From the NCBI GenBank assembly GCA_965261255.1, contig CBDHCQ010000004.1:2728001-2792000 (forward strand): DNA of 64,000 nt. Reading direction: 5' to 3'. Below are positions 53,382 to 62,027 of the stretch, one piece after another. The position numbers and the translations under genes were made by a program. The notes beneath the pieces are model-generated. The model searched no databases, was not told where the DNA came from, and saw nothing but the letters and a program-made list of their open reading frames with translations. How positions within the stretch are numbered: the first letter of the stretch is position 1; each line of letters opens with the position of its first letter. Origin of the DNA: Bin80 sp965261255. Lineage in GTDB: Bacteria; Bacteroidota; Rhodothermia; Rhodothermales; Bin80.

Positions 53382-53738
53382 TCATGCTTCCAGCTTCCGG
53401 TGAAAACATGTTCTAGCACCAGTATGACATGCCCCACTACCTTCCTGCTCCACCTCAAACAGCAGCGCATCTCCATCGCAATCTAATCTAACGGATCTTA
53501 CTCTTTGGAAGTGACCGCTTGTTAGTCCTTTGACCCAGACACACTTCCGTGATCGACTCCAATACGTCATTGTACCAGTTTCAATCGTTTGCGCCAATGT
53601 AGCCCGATTCATATAAGCTACCATCAACACCTCATGTGTGCTTACATCCTGAACAACGGCTGGAATTAGACCATCTTTGGCAAATACCGCATCGGCCATC
53701 TTTGCGGTTAAAAGTTTGTCTTTTTTTTGGATCTTCAT
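53382..53738 (-). CDS. hisI: Phosphoribosyl-AMP cyclohydrolase
   Basis: 118 residues, the length of stand-alone HisI. Magnesium site DCDGD at 86-90 and zinc ligands Cys104 and Cys111 in GACHTGARTCFHR; YWSRSRKCVWVKG supplies the third Cys. Catalyses the third step of histidine synthesis, opening the purine ring of PR-AMP. No HisE domain is fused and no other his gene is in the window. Confidence 0.95.
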   Translation of the reverse strand: MKIQKKDKLLTAKMADAVFAKDGLIPAVVQDVSTHEVLMVAYMNRATLAQTIETGTMTYWSRSRKCVWVKGLTSGHFQRVRSVRLDCDGDALLFEVEQEGSGACHTGARTCFHRKLEA

Positions 53739-53808
53739 TGTCTGTGGGGACCTTTATGTAAAAGAGATGTAGGATTGGCAGTCCGTACATCGCCATTAAT
53801 ACCAGTAC

Positions 53809-54051
53809 ATGCTGCGAAAGTTATTCATCTTACCGATACGGGCTTATCAGTTGTTGATCGCTCCGCATCTGCCCAATGCATGCCGCTACACGCCTTCATG
53901 TTCAAATTATGCAATTCAAGCCATTAACCGGTATGGTATTCTTAAAGGGGTGGTATTAGGTATCTGGCGCCTAATGCGATGCAATCCGTGGGCAAAACAC
54001 GGACACGACCCCCCGAGATGGTTCGGTGAACATTCTACTGTGGACCAATGA
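53809..54051 (+). CDS. yidD: YidD membrane protein insertion factor
   Basis: 80 residues. N-terminal amphipathic helix, then the conserved CRYTPSCSNYAIQAI block and RLMRCNPWAKHGHDP. Family knowledge: YidD helps YidC insert inner-membrane proteins and usually sits beside rnpA and yidC; here it sits before moaB instead. ATG at 53809; its stop overlaps the moaB start (ATGA). Confidence 0.92.
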   Translation: MLRKLFILPIRAYQLLIAPHLPNACRYTPSCSNYAIQAINRYGILKGVVLGIWRLMRCNPWAKHGHDPPRWFGEHSTVDQ

Positions 54052-54542
54052 GTTGTCACGAATCCAATGCACCCGCCATATTGCGGTTCGCACTGATTAC
54101 AGTCAGCGACACACGAACAAAAGCCACAGATGTAAGTGGCCTCCATATGGCCAACCTGATCACAGACAATGGCCACGAGATAACCTCGCAATCAATTATA
54201 CCGGATGAACCGACTATAATAAAGGAGGTCATTCGTGCACAATCCGGGTCAGCAGATGTGTTATGCCTAAGCGGTGGAACGGGCATAAGTCGCAGAGATC
54301 AAACCTATGAAGCGGTCAGTGCACTGCTGGACAGAACATTGCCGGGCTTCGGCGAACTTTTTCGCCTGCTTTCCTGGGAACAGGTCGGCAGTAGGGCCAT
54401 GCTCTCCCGAGCGATTGCCGGGATATACGGCGGTTTAATCATTTTTTCCCTTCCAGGCTCTCCAAAAGCCGTTACGTTGGCAATGGAAAAATTAATACTC
54501 CCCGAGGCCCGACATCTAGTTTCTGAATTGCGTAAACATTGA
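54048..54542 (+). CDS. moaB: MoaB/MogA-type molybdopterin biosynthesis protein
   Basis: 164 residues. The FALITVSDTRTKATDVSG opening, the molybdopterin-binding LSGGTGIS block and the SLPGSPKAV block are diagnostic of the MoaB/MogA fold. Adenylates molybdopterin ahead of molybdenum insertion. Start overlaps yidD by 4 bp. No other molybdenum genes are in the window. MoaB and MogA are hard to separate by eye; the length favours MoaB. Confidence 0.88.
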   Translation: MSCHESNAPAILRFALITVSDTRTKATDVSGLHMANLITDNGHEITSQSIIPDEPTIIKEVIRAQSGSADVLCLSGGTGISRRDQTYEAVSALLDRTLPGFGELFRLLSWEQVGSRAMLSRAIAGIYGGLIIFSLPGSPKAVTLAMEKLILPEARHLVSELRKH

Positions 54543-54545
54543 TTG

Positions 54546-55148
54546 ATGAGAAAAATCGCCGGGTTGCTGGTTGCTGGTTGCTGGAGCTTGTTTCCTGTAC
54601 TTGTGTCGTCCGCACAGGAGTTGACTACAAACGCACAGGTATTCGAGAATCTGGGCCTAGACTGTTTGGGAGATGTCCCCCATGCGGCAGACTCCCTGAC
54701 CTTAGTTCCCCCCTTAACCCTCCCCTACTTGACGAGCGCACTGATTCAACATTGGCAGCAACAGGGTACTGAGCTCTTTTCCACCGACTCTCTCCGAACA
54801 TTGAAGCCTTATTATTCACTCTCCTGGGAGATTTCGAGAGCTACCATAACCTATACGCGTGCGGGCCGCAAAATGCTTTCCCGTTCGGCAGAACTGGATC
54901 TGCGTTATTCATTACTGGGAAAGAATGGAGAGTTTCTCGTACATGACTCCTGCCAACGAGTATTCTCGGACAGGATTCCAAAGGACATCGTCAAACAACT
55001 TGAGTCGCCTGCCCACCCGGAAACTCAAGCAGAACTCCCCGCCAGTAACTGGACTCGCCGCTACCTGGAACCCGTCATTTTGGCCGCTGCGACAGGCTTG
55101 GCCGCATTTCTGTTTTTCAATCTGAGAAGCAACCGTGTTGACCCGTAG
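54546..55148 (+). CDS. Secreted, tail-anchored protein of unknown function
   Basis: 200 residues from the ATG at 54546 (a TTG one codon earlier is possible). Signal peptide ends SSAQ. A soluble region of about 140 residues with a conserved-looking LKPYYSLSWEISRATITYTRAGRKML block, then a C-terminal membrane helix (VILAAATGLAAFLFF) and a basic RSNR tail. No known domain. Begins 3 bp after moaB and overlaps the next gene by 14 bp, so it may work with that Ig-like lipoprotein. Confidence 0.7.
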   Translation: MRKIAGLLVAGCWSLFPVLVSSAQELTTNAQVFENLGLDCLGDVPHAADSLTLVPPLTLPYLTSALIQHWQQQGTELFSTDSLRTLKPYYSLSWEISRATITYTRAGRKMLSRSAELDLRYSLLGKNGEFLVHDSCQRVFSDRIPKDIVKQLESPAHPETQAELPASNWTRRYLEPVILAAATGLAAFLFFNLRSNRVDP

Positions 55149-56793
55149 TTTCGCACTCCTAGGATTGATTCTGGTCTGCGGTTGTGCAGATCCTCGTCCT
55201 CCCACAGGAGGACCGCGCGATGAGACTCCACCTCAACTCGTATCTGTAGAACCCGCACACGAATCAGTTGAAGTACCTCTGACTAGCCAGCTAAAATTGA
55301 CTTTTTCAGAGTATGTGAATCAGGCTTCGTTTGTACGTGCTTTATCTATCACCCCAGCACCTCAAGGTCGCTTGCGCTTCAGATGGCGTAAAAGGTCAGT
55401 CACTATACAATTTTCCGAACCACTGCGGGACTCTACCACCTACGTGGCGACGCTCAATGATGAATTTAGAGACTGGAGTGGGGTTCGGCTCACGCGTCCG
55501 CTATCCTTTGCCTTCGCTACCGGATCTGTGATTGATAAGGGCAGATTGTATGGCCGCGTGATTGATCCCGTTGAAGGCAAACCCGTAGCCGGTCTACCAA
55601 TTCTTGTTTTCAACCCCGGTGAAGAAGTAAATGGCATACCAGCATACCAAACACAAACTGATGCTGAAGGACAGTTTGAACTCGGAAATGTACGTGAGTC
55701 TGATTTTTTCATCTTGGGCCTGCGGGACGCCAACCGCAACCTCAGAGCGGATGATGGCGAACGGTTTGCCGTTCCGCCAACCCCAATGATTAGGGCCACT
55801 CCTGATACAATTGAACAATATCTCGACTGGGTGTACACAAAAGTGGACACGCTGGGACCTGTCATAGAGCGAGTTCGTGCCACTTCAAACAGACTGGTTG
55901 AGGTCCGGTTTAGCGAAAATGTAATCCTGTCTGGTCTGACAGGCGAATCTTGGGCGATCTTGGATTCGGTTGATAACACGCCTGTTGCCGTACATTCCAG
56001 TTACCAACTGGAAACGAATACGCGCGTGATCTATCTAATGACTGATGCGCTGCAAGAACGCTCCTATTCGCTTCTTCCAGACGCTTCGGTGCAGGATTCA
56101 AGCGACAACACCGTATTTGTAGAGGCCATCTATTTTGCAGGGAGCACGCGCATGCAGCAAGTTGAACCTCGCTTCGAACGGTTTCTGCCAATCAGTACGG
56201 AAGATCCATATGAATTGGCACCTTGGGAGACACCAACAATAGTCTTTAATCGGCCGCCTACCCTACCGACTCTGGATAGTCTAGTAACTGTTCAGGATTC
56301 GACCGGAACGCCTGTAAGCTTCGACAAACTATCTTCTAATGGAACGAGTTATAGCTTGCTATCTCTGGATGATCCGACACAGGTTTATCGCATCGCCGTG
56401 TTGGACCCTGACAGCATCCAGGTTCAGCACTTCAAACGGCTGGGACCTCGCGCACTCGGAAGTTTTAGCGGTATTACAACCCCCTCTGGAGACAGTATCG
56501 TAGTTATACTTACGGATTCAAATGGTCTCGTGATTTCGACCACTCGCCCGGATTCAACCGGCGAATTCGCGTTTAGTGATCTTCCGCAAAATTCCTACCA
56601 CTTGCGTGCTTTCATTGACCGTAATCGAAATGGCAACTGGGATGGTGGCATGATCCATCCCTACATGCCCCCTGAACCCATCACCTGGATGCCAGAGCCT
56701 GTCACGATTCGCCCGCGCTGGGATACTGTTTTGGGAGATACGCTCCGCATCGGCACTTCGTCCGTGAGTTCTGTATCATTCTCTGATCAGTAG
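55135..56793 (+). CDS. Ig-like (Big_5) domain lipoprotein
   Basis: 552 residues from a GTG at 55135. Lipobox LVCGC, Cys17, followed by the PTGGPRDETPPQLVSVEPA opening typical of SbsA-type Ig-like lipoproteins in this group. A Big_5 Ig-like domain occupies about 30-125 (the SEYVNQASFVRALSITP region). A carboxypeptidase-regulatory-like repeat (about 135-205, GRLYGRVIDPVEGKPVAGLPI) and further beta domains follow. Probably an outer-membrane-anchored structural or surface protein. Family knowledge assigns no enzyme function. Confidence 0.82.
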   Translation: MLTRSFALLGLILVCGCADPRPPTGGPRDETPPQLVSVEPAHESVEVPLTSQLKLTFSEYVNQASFVRALSITPAPQGRLRFRWRKRSVTIQFSEPLRDSTTYVATLNDEFRDWSGVRLTRPLSFAFATGSVIDKGRLYGRVIDPVEGKPVAGLPILVFNPGEEVNGIPAYQTQTDAEGQFELGNVRESDFFILGLRDANRNLRADDGERFAVPPTPMIRATPDTIEQYLDWVYTKVDTLGPVIERVRATSNRLVEVRFSENVILSGLTGESWAILDSVDNTPVAVHSSYQLETNTRVIYLMTDALQERSYSLLPDASVQDSSDNTVFVEAIYFAGSTRMQQVEPRFERFLPISTEDPYELAPWETPTIVFNRPPTLPTLDSLVTVQDSTGTPVSFDKLSSNGTSYSLLSLDDPTQVYRIAVLDPDSIQVQHFKRLGPRALGSFSGITTPSGDSIVVILTDSNGLVISTTRPDSTGEFAFSDLPQNSYHLRAFIDRNRNGNWDGGMIHPYMPPEPITWMPEPVTIRPRWDTVLGDTLRIGTSSVSSVSFSDQ

Positions 56794-56802
56794 ATCAAAA
56801 AG

Positions 56803-58410
56803 ATGAAATTACAACCAGATTACAGGTCTGTTCTTGATGCCGACCTGTTGCATGCAGGATTTCTTCCGCTTGTACGCGCAGAGGGTCAGAACGTACTCGA
56901 TAACCTTACCATTGAAGAGTTTGGAATACCCCCGTTTACCTTAATGGAAAATGCAGGACGGGGTGCAGCGCTCATCATTGAGCATAGTTACGGCCCAATG
57001 CGTGGACGCAAGGTGACTGTGTACTGCGGCAGCGGCAACAACGGGGGTGATGGTTATGTTGTTGCACGCATTCTGTATAACCGGGGAGCGCATGTGTCTG
57101 TCATTTCTTTGAAGCCTCCCACCAGTCCCGAGGCAAAAAATCACCTACTGTTGCTCCAAAAATTGCGATCCGCCGATCATTCAGATAGGCTAAAGCTTAA
57201 TCCCGATACCTACGAAGGACCCCGCACAGCAGACCTGTATATAGACGCTCTCTTCGGAATAGGGATCAACCGCCCATTGAAAGGTACGGCTGCTGAACTT
57301 GTTGAGCGACTGAATGCCACAGATTCGCCTGTGATTGCATTGGATATCCCATCCGGATTGGATGCCAATCTGGGGTTACCGCATGGTACGGCAGTACGTG
57401 CGGACTTAACGGTGACTTTCAATTCGCATAAGTCAGGCTTTTTCGTGGGAAGGGGACCTGAATACACGGGCCACGTGAGTGTTGTCAATATCGGTATTCC
57501 TCCGTCACTATTGACCCATGATGCAATGCCCCCAGTGGACTGGATTTCTACCGATGAGGCGATCTCCTCTGCCATTCCCGGACGGGATCCGCAGGCACAC
57601 AAGTACAGTGCCGGAATGGTTCTCGTGATTGGTGGAGCTCCAGGGTTGTCTGGGGCTCCCATGCTGTCTGCACGCGCCGCCGCACGCGTCGGAGCAGGTT
57701 ATGTAGCTTGTGCTGTGCCCCAGAGCATTCAACCTATTCTGGCAGGGGCAATGACCGAAATCCCGGCAATCGGTTTGAGTGAATGCTCCGACGGTGGAAT
57801 TAATTCCGAGGCCGCATTGCATACCCTACGGCCATGGCTTTCCAAGGCAAACGCCTTGGTTATTGGCCCTGGCCTAGGCCGAAATTCCAACACACAGCAG
57901 TTCGTTCATGCGTTGTTGCGGGAATGTTCTATTCCTATTGTTGTGGACGCAGATGCATTGTCCACTGCTGCCGAATTCCTAAAAACTCACGGTGAGCCCC
58001 GAAACTGGATCCTCACGCCTCATGCAGGCGAATTCAAGCGTATGACCAAAAGTAAGGATCTCAGCCATGACCGACTTCATCTTGCGCGCAAGTGGGCATC
58101 AAACTGGAACTGTACGCTGATACTCAAAGGATCCCCCAGCATTATCGGCCTCACCAAAGAGCGGGCCGTGGTGTGCAGCAGCGGAAATCCCGCACTCGCT
58201 ACAGCCGGGACGGGCGATGTATTGTCTGGCTTATGCGGCGGCTTGCTTGCTCAAGGCTGCAATTCATCAACCGCAGCAGTCTGTGCTACGCACATTGGCG
58301 GAAAGACCGCAGATCAATATGCTGAAAAAAAACACCCCGGCACGATGATTGCTGGAGACATGATTGGTGGAATCCCTGACACGCTTAATTCGTTACTGAG
58401 GGAAACATAA
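56803..58410 (+). CDS. nnrD: Bifunctional NAD(P)HX epimerase/dehydratase
   Basis: 535 residues, the two-domain length. N-terminal YjeF/NnrE epimerase (about 15-235) with FTLMENAGRGAALII and GSGNNGGDGYVVARIL; C-terminal ribokinase-like NnrD dehydratase (about 245-530) with HKYSAGMVLVIGGAPG and GTGDVLSGLCGGLLAQG. It repairs hydrated NADH and NADPH using ADP or ATP. Cytoplasmic housekeeping enzyme, 9 bp after the Ig-like lipoprotein gene. Confidence 0.95.
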   Translation: MKLQPDYRSVLDADLLHAGFLPLVRAEGQNVLDNLTIEEFGIPPFTLMENAGRGAALIIEHSYGPMRGRKVTVYCGSGNNGGDGYVVARILYNRGAHVSVISLKPPTSPEAKNHLLLLQKLRSADHSDRLKLNPDTYEGPRTADLYIDALFGIGINRPLKGTAAELVERLNATDSPVIALDIPSGLDANLGLPHGTAVRADLTVTFNSHKSGFFVGRGPEYTGHVSVVNIGIPPSLLTHDAMPPVDWISTDEAISSAIPGRDPQAHKYSAGMVLVIGGAPGLSGAPMLSARAAARVGAGYVACAVPQSIQPILAGAMTEIPAIGLSECSDGGINSEAALHTLRPWLSKANALVIGPGLGRNSNTQQFVHALLRECSIPIVVDADALSTAAEFLKTHGEPRNWILTPHAGEFKRMTKSKDLSHDRLHLARKWASNWNCTLILKGSPSIIGLTKERAVVCSSGNPALATAGTGDVLSGLCGGLLAQGCNSSTAAVCATHIGGKTADQYAEKKHPGTMIAGDMIGGIPDTLNSLLRET

Positions 58411-58504
58411 TGACATCTGATGCCTTCACTTACGAGAATCATGTGTTACATGTTTTCGATTTTTGTCTTAAATTCCGCATCCGGTAACCCAAAAACAAAT
58501 ACTC

Positions 58505-59170
58505 ATGGCATTGCGTAAATCCCCGAAAGCCGATCTGAAAAGGACGTATGGTTTCTTTGTACAGGTTGGCATGATCGCTTCACTCCTCCTGCTGATTCTG
58601 GCATTCAATGCAAATCTGGAACGTGGAGATGCTATGGAGATTGAGCAGGTTGCGCAGGAGGTCGTCCAGATGGAAGAAATTCTGCAGACAGAGCAAATCC
58701 AGAAACCACCTCCGCCACCGCGCCCACCGGTGCCTGTAGAGGTTCCAAACGATGAGATCCTTGATGATGATGACCTGGATCTTGATGCTTCGCTAGACTT
58801 GGATGCTCCAATCAACGTACCCCCTCCTCCACCACCGCCGGACGAGGAAGAGGTCGAGGAAGAGCCAGAATTTTTCGAAATTGTTGAACAAGATCCAGAA
58901 TTGATTGGTGGTATCGGTCAACTCCAGTCCAAAGCGAGATATCCAGAGATCGCGCGTAAGGCCAATGTCGAAGGTGCCGTTATTGTTCGGTTCATCGTGG
59001 ATGAAAATGGCAATGTGCGTGAGCCCACGGTCCTTCGTGGCATTGGTGGTGGATGTGACGAGGAAGCTATTAGGGTCATTATGGAAGAGGCGGAATTTAT
59101 TCCCGGACGTCAGCGCGGGCGTGCTGTACCAGTGAGGATGTCCCTCCGGATCGTATTCAAGCTGCGTTGA
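58505..59170 (+). CDS. Energy transducer TonB-type protein
   Basis: 221 residues. Short cytoplasmic N-terminus, one membrane helix (about 17-36), then a Pro-rich and Asp/Glu-rich periplasmic linker (PPPPPRPPVPVEV and PPPPPPPDEEEVEEE), then a TonB C-terminal domain at about 125-221 (PELIGGIGQLQSKARYPEIA, VIVRFIVDENGNV, EFIPGRQRGRAVPVRMSL). Family knowledge: transmits inner-membrane proton-motive energy to outer-membrane receptors, with ExbB/ExbD, which are not in this window. First of three TonB-domain genes here. Confidence 0.92.
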   Translation: MALRKSPKADLKRTYGFFVQVGMIASLLLLILAFNANLERGDAMEIEQVAQEVVQMEEILQTEQIQKPPPPPRPPVPVEVPNDEILDDDDLDLDASLDLDAPINVPPPPPPPDEEEVEEEPEFFEIVEQDPELIGGIGQLQSKARYPEIARKANVEGAVIVRFIVDENGNVREPTVLRGIGGGCDEEAIRVIMEEAEFIPGRQRGRAVPVRMSLRIVFKLR

Positions 59171-59211
59171 TTTGCGCGACCCGGCGACATAGGGATTGAC
59201 TGTCACGCATC

Positions 59212-59229
59212 TTTGGAATTCGTTCCAAA
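59212..59229. repeat. Perfect inverted repeat after the first TonB gene
   Basis: TTTGGAA (59212-59218), TTCG loop, TTCCAAA (59223-59229): a 7 bp stem with a stable-looking UUCG-type tetraloop, 42 bp after the TonB stop. There is no U-run, so it may mark an mRNA 3' end without being an intrinsic terminator, or be an end of the decayed mobile element that follows. Confidence 0.4.
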
Positions 59230-59344
59230 TCCGCTTAACTGGTAGTGCCGGAGATCAACAAGGCGGTCTTCGGATGCGGAGGGCGTGCGCCTCAACTTGT
59301 GGAAACCCTTGAAATGTCGGGTAGACTAAGCGGTAACCAGGACC

Positions 59345-59545
59345 ACCGTGCATGACCCACGGATTCGAGCCTGCTCCAGAGTCAACAGCAATTATCTGCC
59401 TACGCATGATTACGTCAATCACAACCGGGAAAAATGCACACGAGGCACCGTGAATATCAACAGCACCAAGAATTCCTGGGCGTTGTTCAAGCGTACCGTG
59501 AACGGTACATGGCATCACGGTAGTCTACAGATTGATTAGATCTCT
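59345..59545 (+). pseudogene. IS1595/ISXO2-type transposase remnant; rest of the 59.2-60.1 kb gap has no intact gene
   Basis: The frame 59348-59539 reads THDYVNHNREKCTRGTVNIN and then STKNSWALFKRTVNGTWHHGS. This matches the C-terminal part of ISXO2-like DDE transposases, where one expects VNHS, then YVRGDVHTN, then IESFWSLLKRG and a GTYHH-like end. The catalytic Glu position reads Lys (STKNSW), the upstream catalytic Asp residues are missing and the frame stops early, so it is dead. The remainder of the 940 bp gap between the TonB genes has only short frames, including a minus-strand fragment near 59560-59705 that I cannot place. Confidence 0.6.
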
Positions 59546-60108
59546 CGAAACTCATGTGGCCGTCTTGGGCTGCATTGAGGATTTGGGACTTGCTTTCCTG
59601 AATCGCCAACCGTAGAGCATTCGCCGGTAAAAGTTGAACCACTTACGTGCTTCAGTATCCTTAACCGGATACTTGGCTCCGATTTGTCTTGAGAGCGCAA
59701 AAAGTTAAGTGTGAGTTTTTCATTTTACAAAACTGTGAGGGAAATGTGATTCCGAGGCCAAGATCCAGATTGTGTTTCTACCTGTTCTGAACAGATCGCA
59801 AATAATTGGCATCGGCCGCCGGGCATTTTCCAGAATATGCTCAATTGTTTGGAATTTGATTGAAACAAAGATGGTCGATAGAATCCAGCCGGCAGTGCAG
59901 TCAATATCTGTGGACGACTGCAATTCAGTTCGTAGAAAATCTCCTGGCACGATAATTGTTCGGATGTAGTTAGCGGAGGTCGAATGTGCTGCACTCGTCA
60001 ACTGAAAGTGATCATCCTCAGTTAGTTTCATCACTACACAACATCAAGTGTTGCCAATCTTCGGTATTTGCTTTAACCCCCACTCAACCAATTCAGACTA
60101 AACTAACC

Positions 60109-60900
60109 ATGGCATCACAAGAACCCTCCGTGGACGACCTGCCGAGCAATCGCCGTTTCTCTGCAATAATTGGCCTGATTGCTGCGCTCCTTCTTGGTTC
60201 ACTCTTTCTACTGATTTCGATATGGAATTCGGGCTCAGAACACGAGTCCGAGGTCTATGCAATCGTTGAACAAGATCCAGAGCTAATTGGCGGCCTTAGT
60301 GGACTCCAAGCCAAGATTAAGTATCCAGAGATTGCGCGAAAGGCCCACGTTGAGGGCCGTGTCATTGTGCGGTTCACCGTAGATAAAAACGGCAACGTAT
60401 GTGACACCGAGGTCCTTCGTGGAGTTGGTGCAGGACTTGACGAAGAGGCAACCAGAGTCATCTCTGAACATGCAAAATTTATTCCTGGACGCCAAGACGG
60501 TAAACCCGTTGCAGTAAAACTCTCCATTCCGATTGAATTTAAGTTGGACGATGAGTCTGAGTCCCTATCCGAACAATCACAATCATCAGAGAAGCAGGAT
60601 GATTATGTAGTCGTTGAACAGATGCCGGAGTTGATTGGTGGCATTAGTGGACTCCATACCAAGATGAAGTACCCGGAGATCGCCCGAAAGGCCAACGTTG
60701 AAGGCCGTGTTGTTGTGCAGTTCGTCGTAGACGAAAATGGCAATGCGCGTGACCCCGAGATCCTTCGTGGAGCTGGTGCCGGACTCGACGAAGAGGCTAA
60801 AAGAATGATAGTGGAGGAGGCGAATTTTATTCCTGGTCGTCAGAGCGGGCGTACCGTACCGGTGAGAATGTCCCTCTTGATCGTATTTAAGCTGCGCTGA
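60109..60900 (+). CDS. Membrane-anchored protein with two tandem TonB C-terminal domains
   Basis: 263 residues from the ATG at 60109; a frame open to 59986 adds 41 residues without domain character. One membrane helix (about 20-40). It has no Pro-rich linker, unlike normal TonB. First TonB_C domain about 52-145 (PELIGGLSGLQAKIKYPEIA to KPVAVKLSIPIEFKL). A short Ser/Glu linker follows (SESLSEQSQSSEKQ), then the second TonB_C domain about 165-263 (PELIGGISGLHTKMKYPEIA to VRMSLLIVFKLR). The second is nearly the same at DNA level as the domain of the gene at 58505, including bases past the stop. Confidence 0.82.
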   Translation: MASQEPSVDDLPSNRRFSAIIGLIAALLLGSLFLLISIWNSGSEHESEVYAIVEQDPELIGGLSGLQAKIKYPEIARKAHVEGRVIVRFTVDKNGNVCDTEVLRGVGAGLDEEATRVISEHAKFIPGRQDGKPVAVKLSIPIEFKLDDESESLSEQSQSSEKQDDYVVVEQMPELIGGISGLHTKMKYPEIARKANVEGRVVVQFVVDENGNARDPEILRGAGAGLDEEAKRMIVEEANFIPGRQSGRTVPVRMSLLIVFKLR

Positions 60901-61072
60901 TTTGCGTGACCTTACAAAAAGGTGGTCCGCAGTTTCATTGAACTGCCGGGGTCTGTGTCTTGTCGCGTGACCGGGTTTTCAGTCGGGGTAGGTACGCGAA
61001 TGCCTACCCATTCTGACTACTCAGATTTGACTTGCTGGAGTCGTGTGCTTGCCCTGAGAGTACATGACCATA

Positions 61073-61643
61073 ATGAGACACGACGGGACGAACCCCTGTC
61101 CAGGCGAGACCTTGCTGGCGTTTACGCTAACAAACTGGAGCGAACTACAGAACATGACTACGGTAGCGGGGGATGATGCGAATTATGCAGATGATGGGGA
61201 TCGGTTGATTTTGACTGAGAGTAGAGGAAGATATTGATGCCAGTGACCGCCCATATCTGAGGCTGACATTTGTTGTCGTGACGCATCACAGTCTATCCGC
61301 GACAGGCGGGAGTCCACAACTGATCGTGGCAGTGGAAGAAGAGACAGACGGTAGCCCCCTTTGCCTTTGAGACGCCCTAAACACCACGCCTGAATGGGGC
61401 GTTCGTGTTTGCTATTCCCATGCCAAGGGACCGGTTGGCGCCATCAAACACATTACGATTGAAGGACCCGATAGTATGACCACCTTGGACTGGAAGATCT
61501 CCCAGACCACGATCATCGTCCGGGATCCAGTCAGTGAGCGCGTACTCGCCCTTCTGACAAATCCGTCCCCGACTTACTCGTGTCATTTGCATAAACGCCC
61601 CAAAATACCAGCTTGTATGGTGCCCCACTTCGCTCGGAATTAG
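61073..61643 (+). pseudogene. Decayed surface-repeat (Calx-beta/Ig-like) protein
   Basis: Two overlapping frames read protein-like sequence with no intact start or end. The frame at 61073-61237 gives GETLLAFTLTNWSELQNMTT and DDANYADDGDRLILTES, which closely resembles the TFTxxNWNxxQTVTVxAxDD blocks of bacterial Calx-beta-like adhesin repeats. From 61221 the adjacent frame continues to 61643 with PYLRLTFVVVTHHSLS, LIVAVEEETDGS, an in-frame TGA at 61368, then TPEWGVRVCYSHAKGPVGAI and TTLDWKISQTTIIVRDPV. Frameshift plus stop codon indicate a pseudogene. Confidence 0.45.
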
Positions 61644-61932
61644 TGCTACACCTCGCTCAGAACACGCATGTCTTTTGTCCAAGATCGCTTTTTTCATCAG
61701 CGACACTTAACAGCTTCACCGGAAGAAGCTATCTGAGTAGTCGCGCAAATAAGTGAACTTCCATTCATTTATCTGTGAGGAGAGACGATTCCGGGCTAGC
61801 AAGTCAAACTTTGAAGACGTTGATGAGACACGAAAACACAGCAGGGAGAACAGCCGCAGCAAAGACACGGTGCCAGCTCTATCTCAAACAATGCTGGAAT
61901 TTGTTATTTCTATTTCGTTTATTTTACTAAAG

Positions 61933-61961
61933 TGTAACAAAAATGTTACGAAAACGTTACA
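61933..61961. promoter_or_regulatory. Cluster of GTTAC/GTAAC half-sites upstream of the TonB-domain lipoprotein
   Basis: GTAACA at 61934-61939 and TGTTAC at 61944-61949 form a perfect palindrome with an AAAA spacer. A further GTTACA at 61956-61961 also pairs with TGTAAC at 61933-61938. The region is AT-rich and lies 67-95 bp before the ATG at 62028. It looks like a regulator binding site in or near a promoter; the regulator is unknown. Confidence 0.4.
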
Positions 61962-62027
61962 ACAATATCGCTAGTGGTGTTGAACATGTAACTTGCCCAC
62001 CGAGTGTGGGCCTAAACGGAGTGGACC

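Noticed and set aside
59986..60108. 41-residue upstream extension of the double TonB-domain protein
   Set aside because: Extension lacks hydrophobic or domain character; the ATG at 60109 precedes a short polar segment and the membrane helix as in other TonB proteins.
61377..61706. Minus-strand frame of 109 codons in the gap before the TonB-domain lipoprotein
   Set aside because: The plus strand of the same region reads more convincingly as a decayed surface-repeat protein; the minus frame has no recognisable content.
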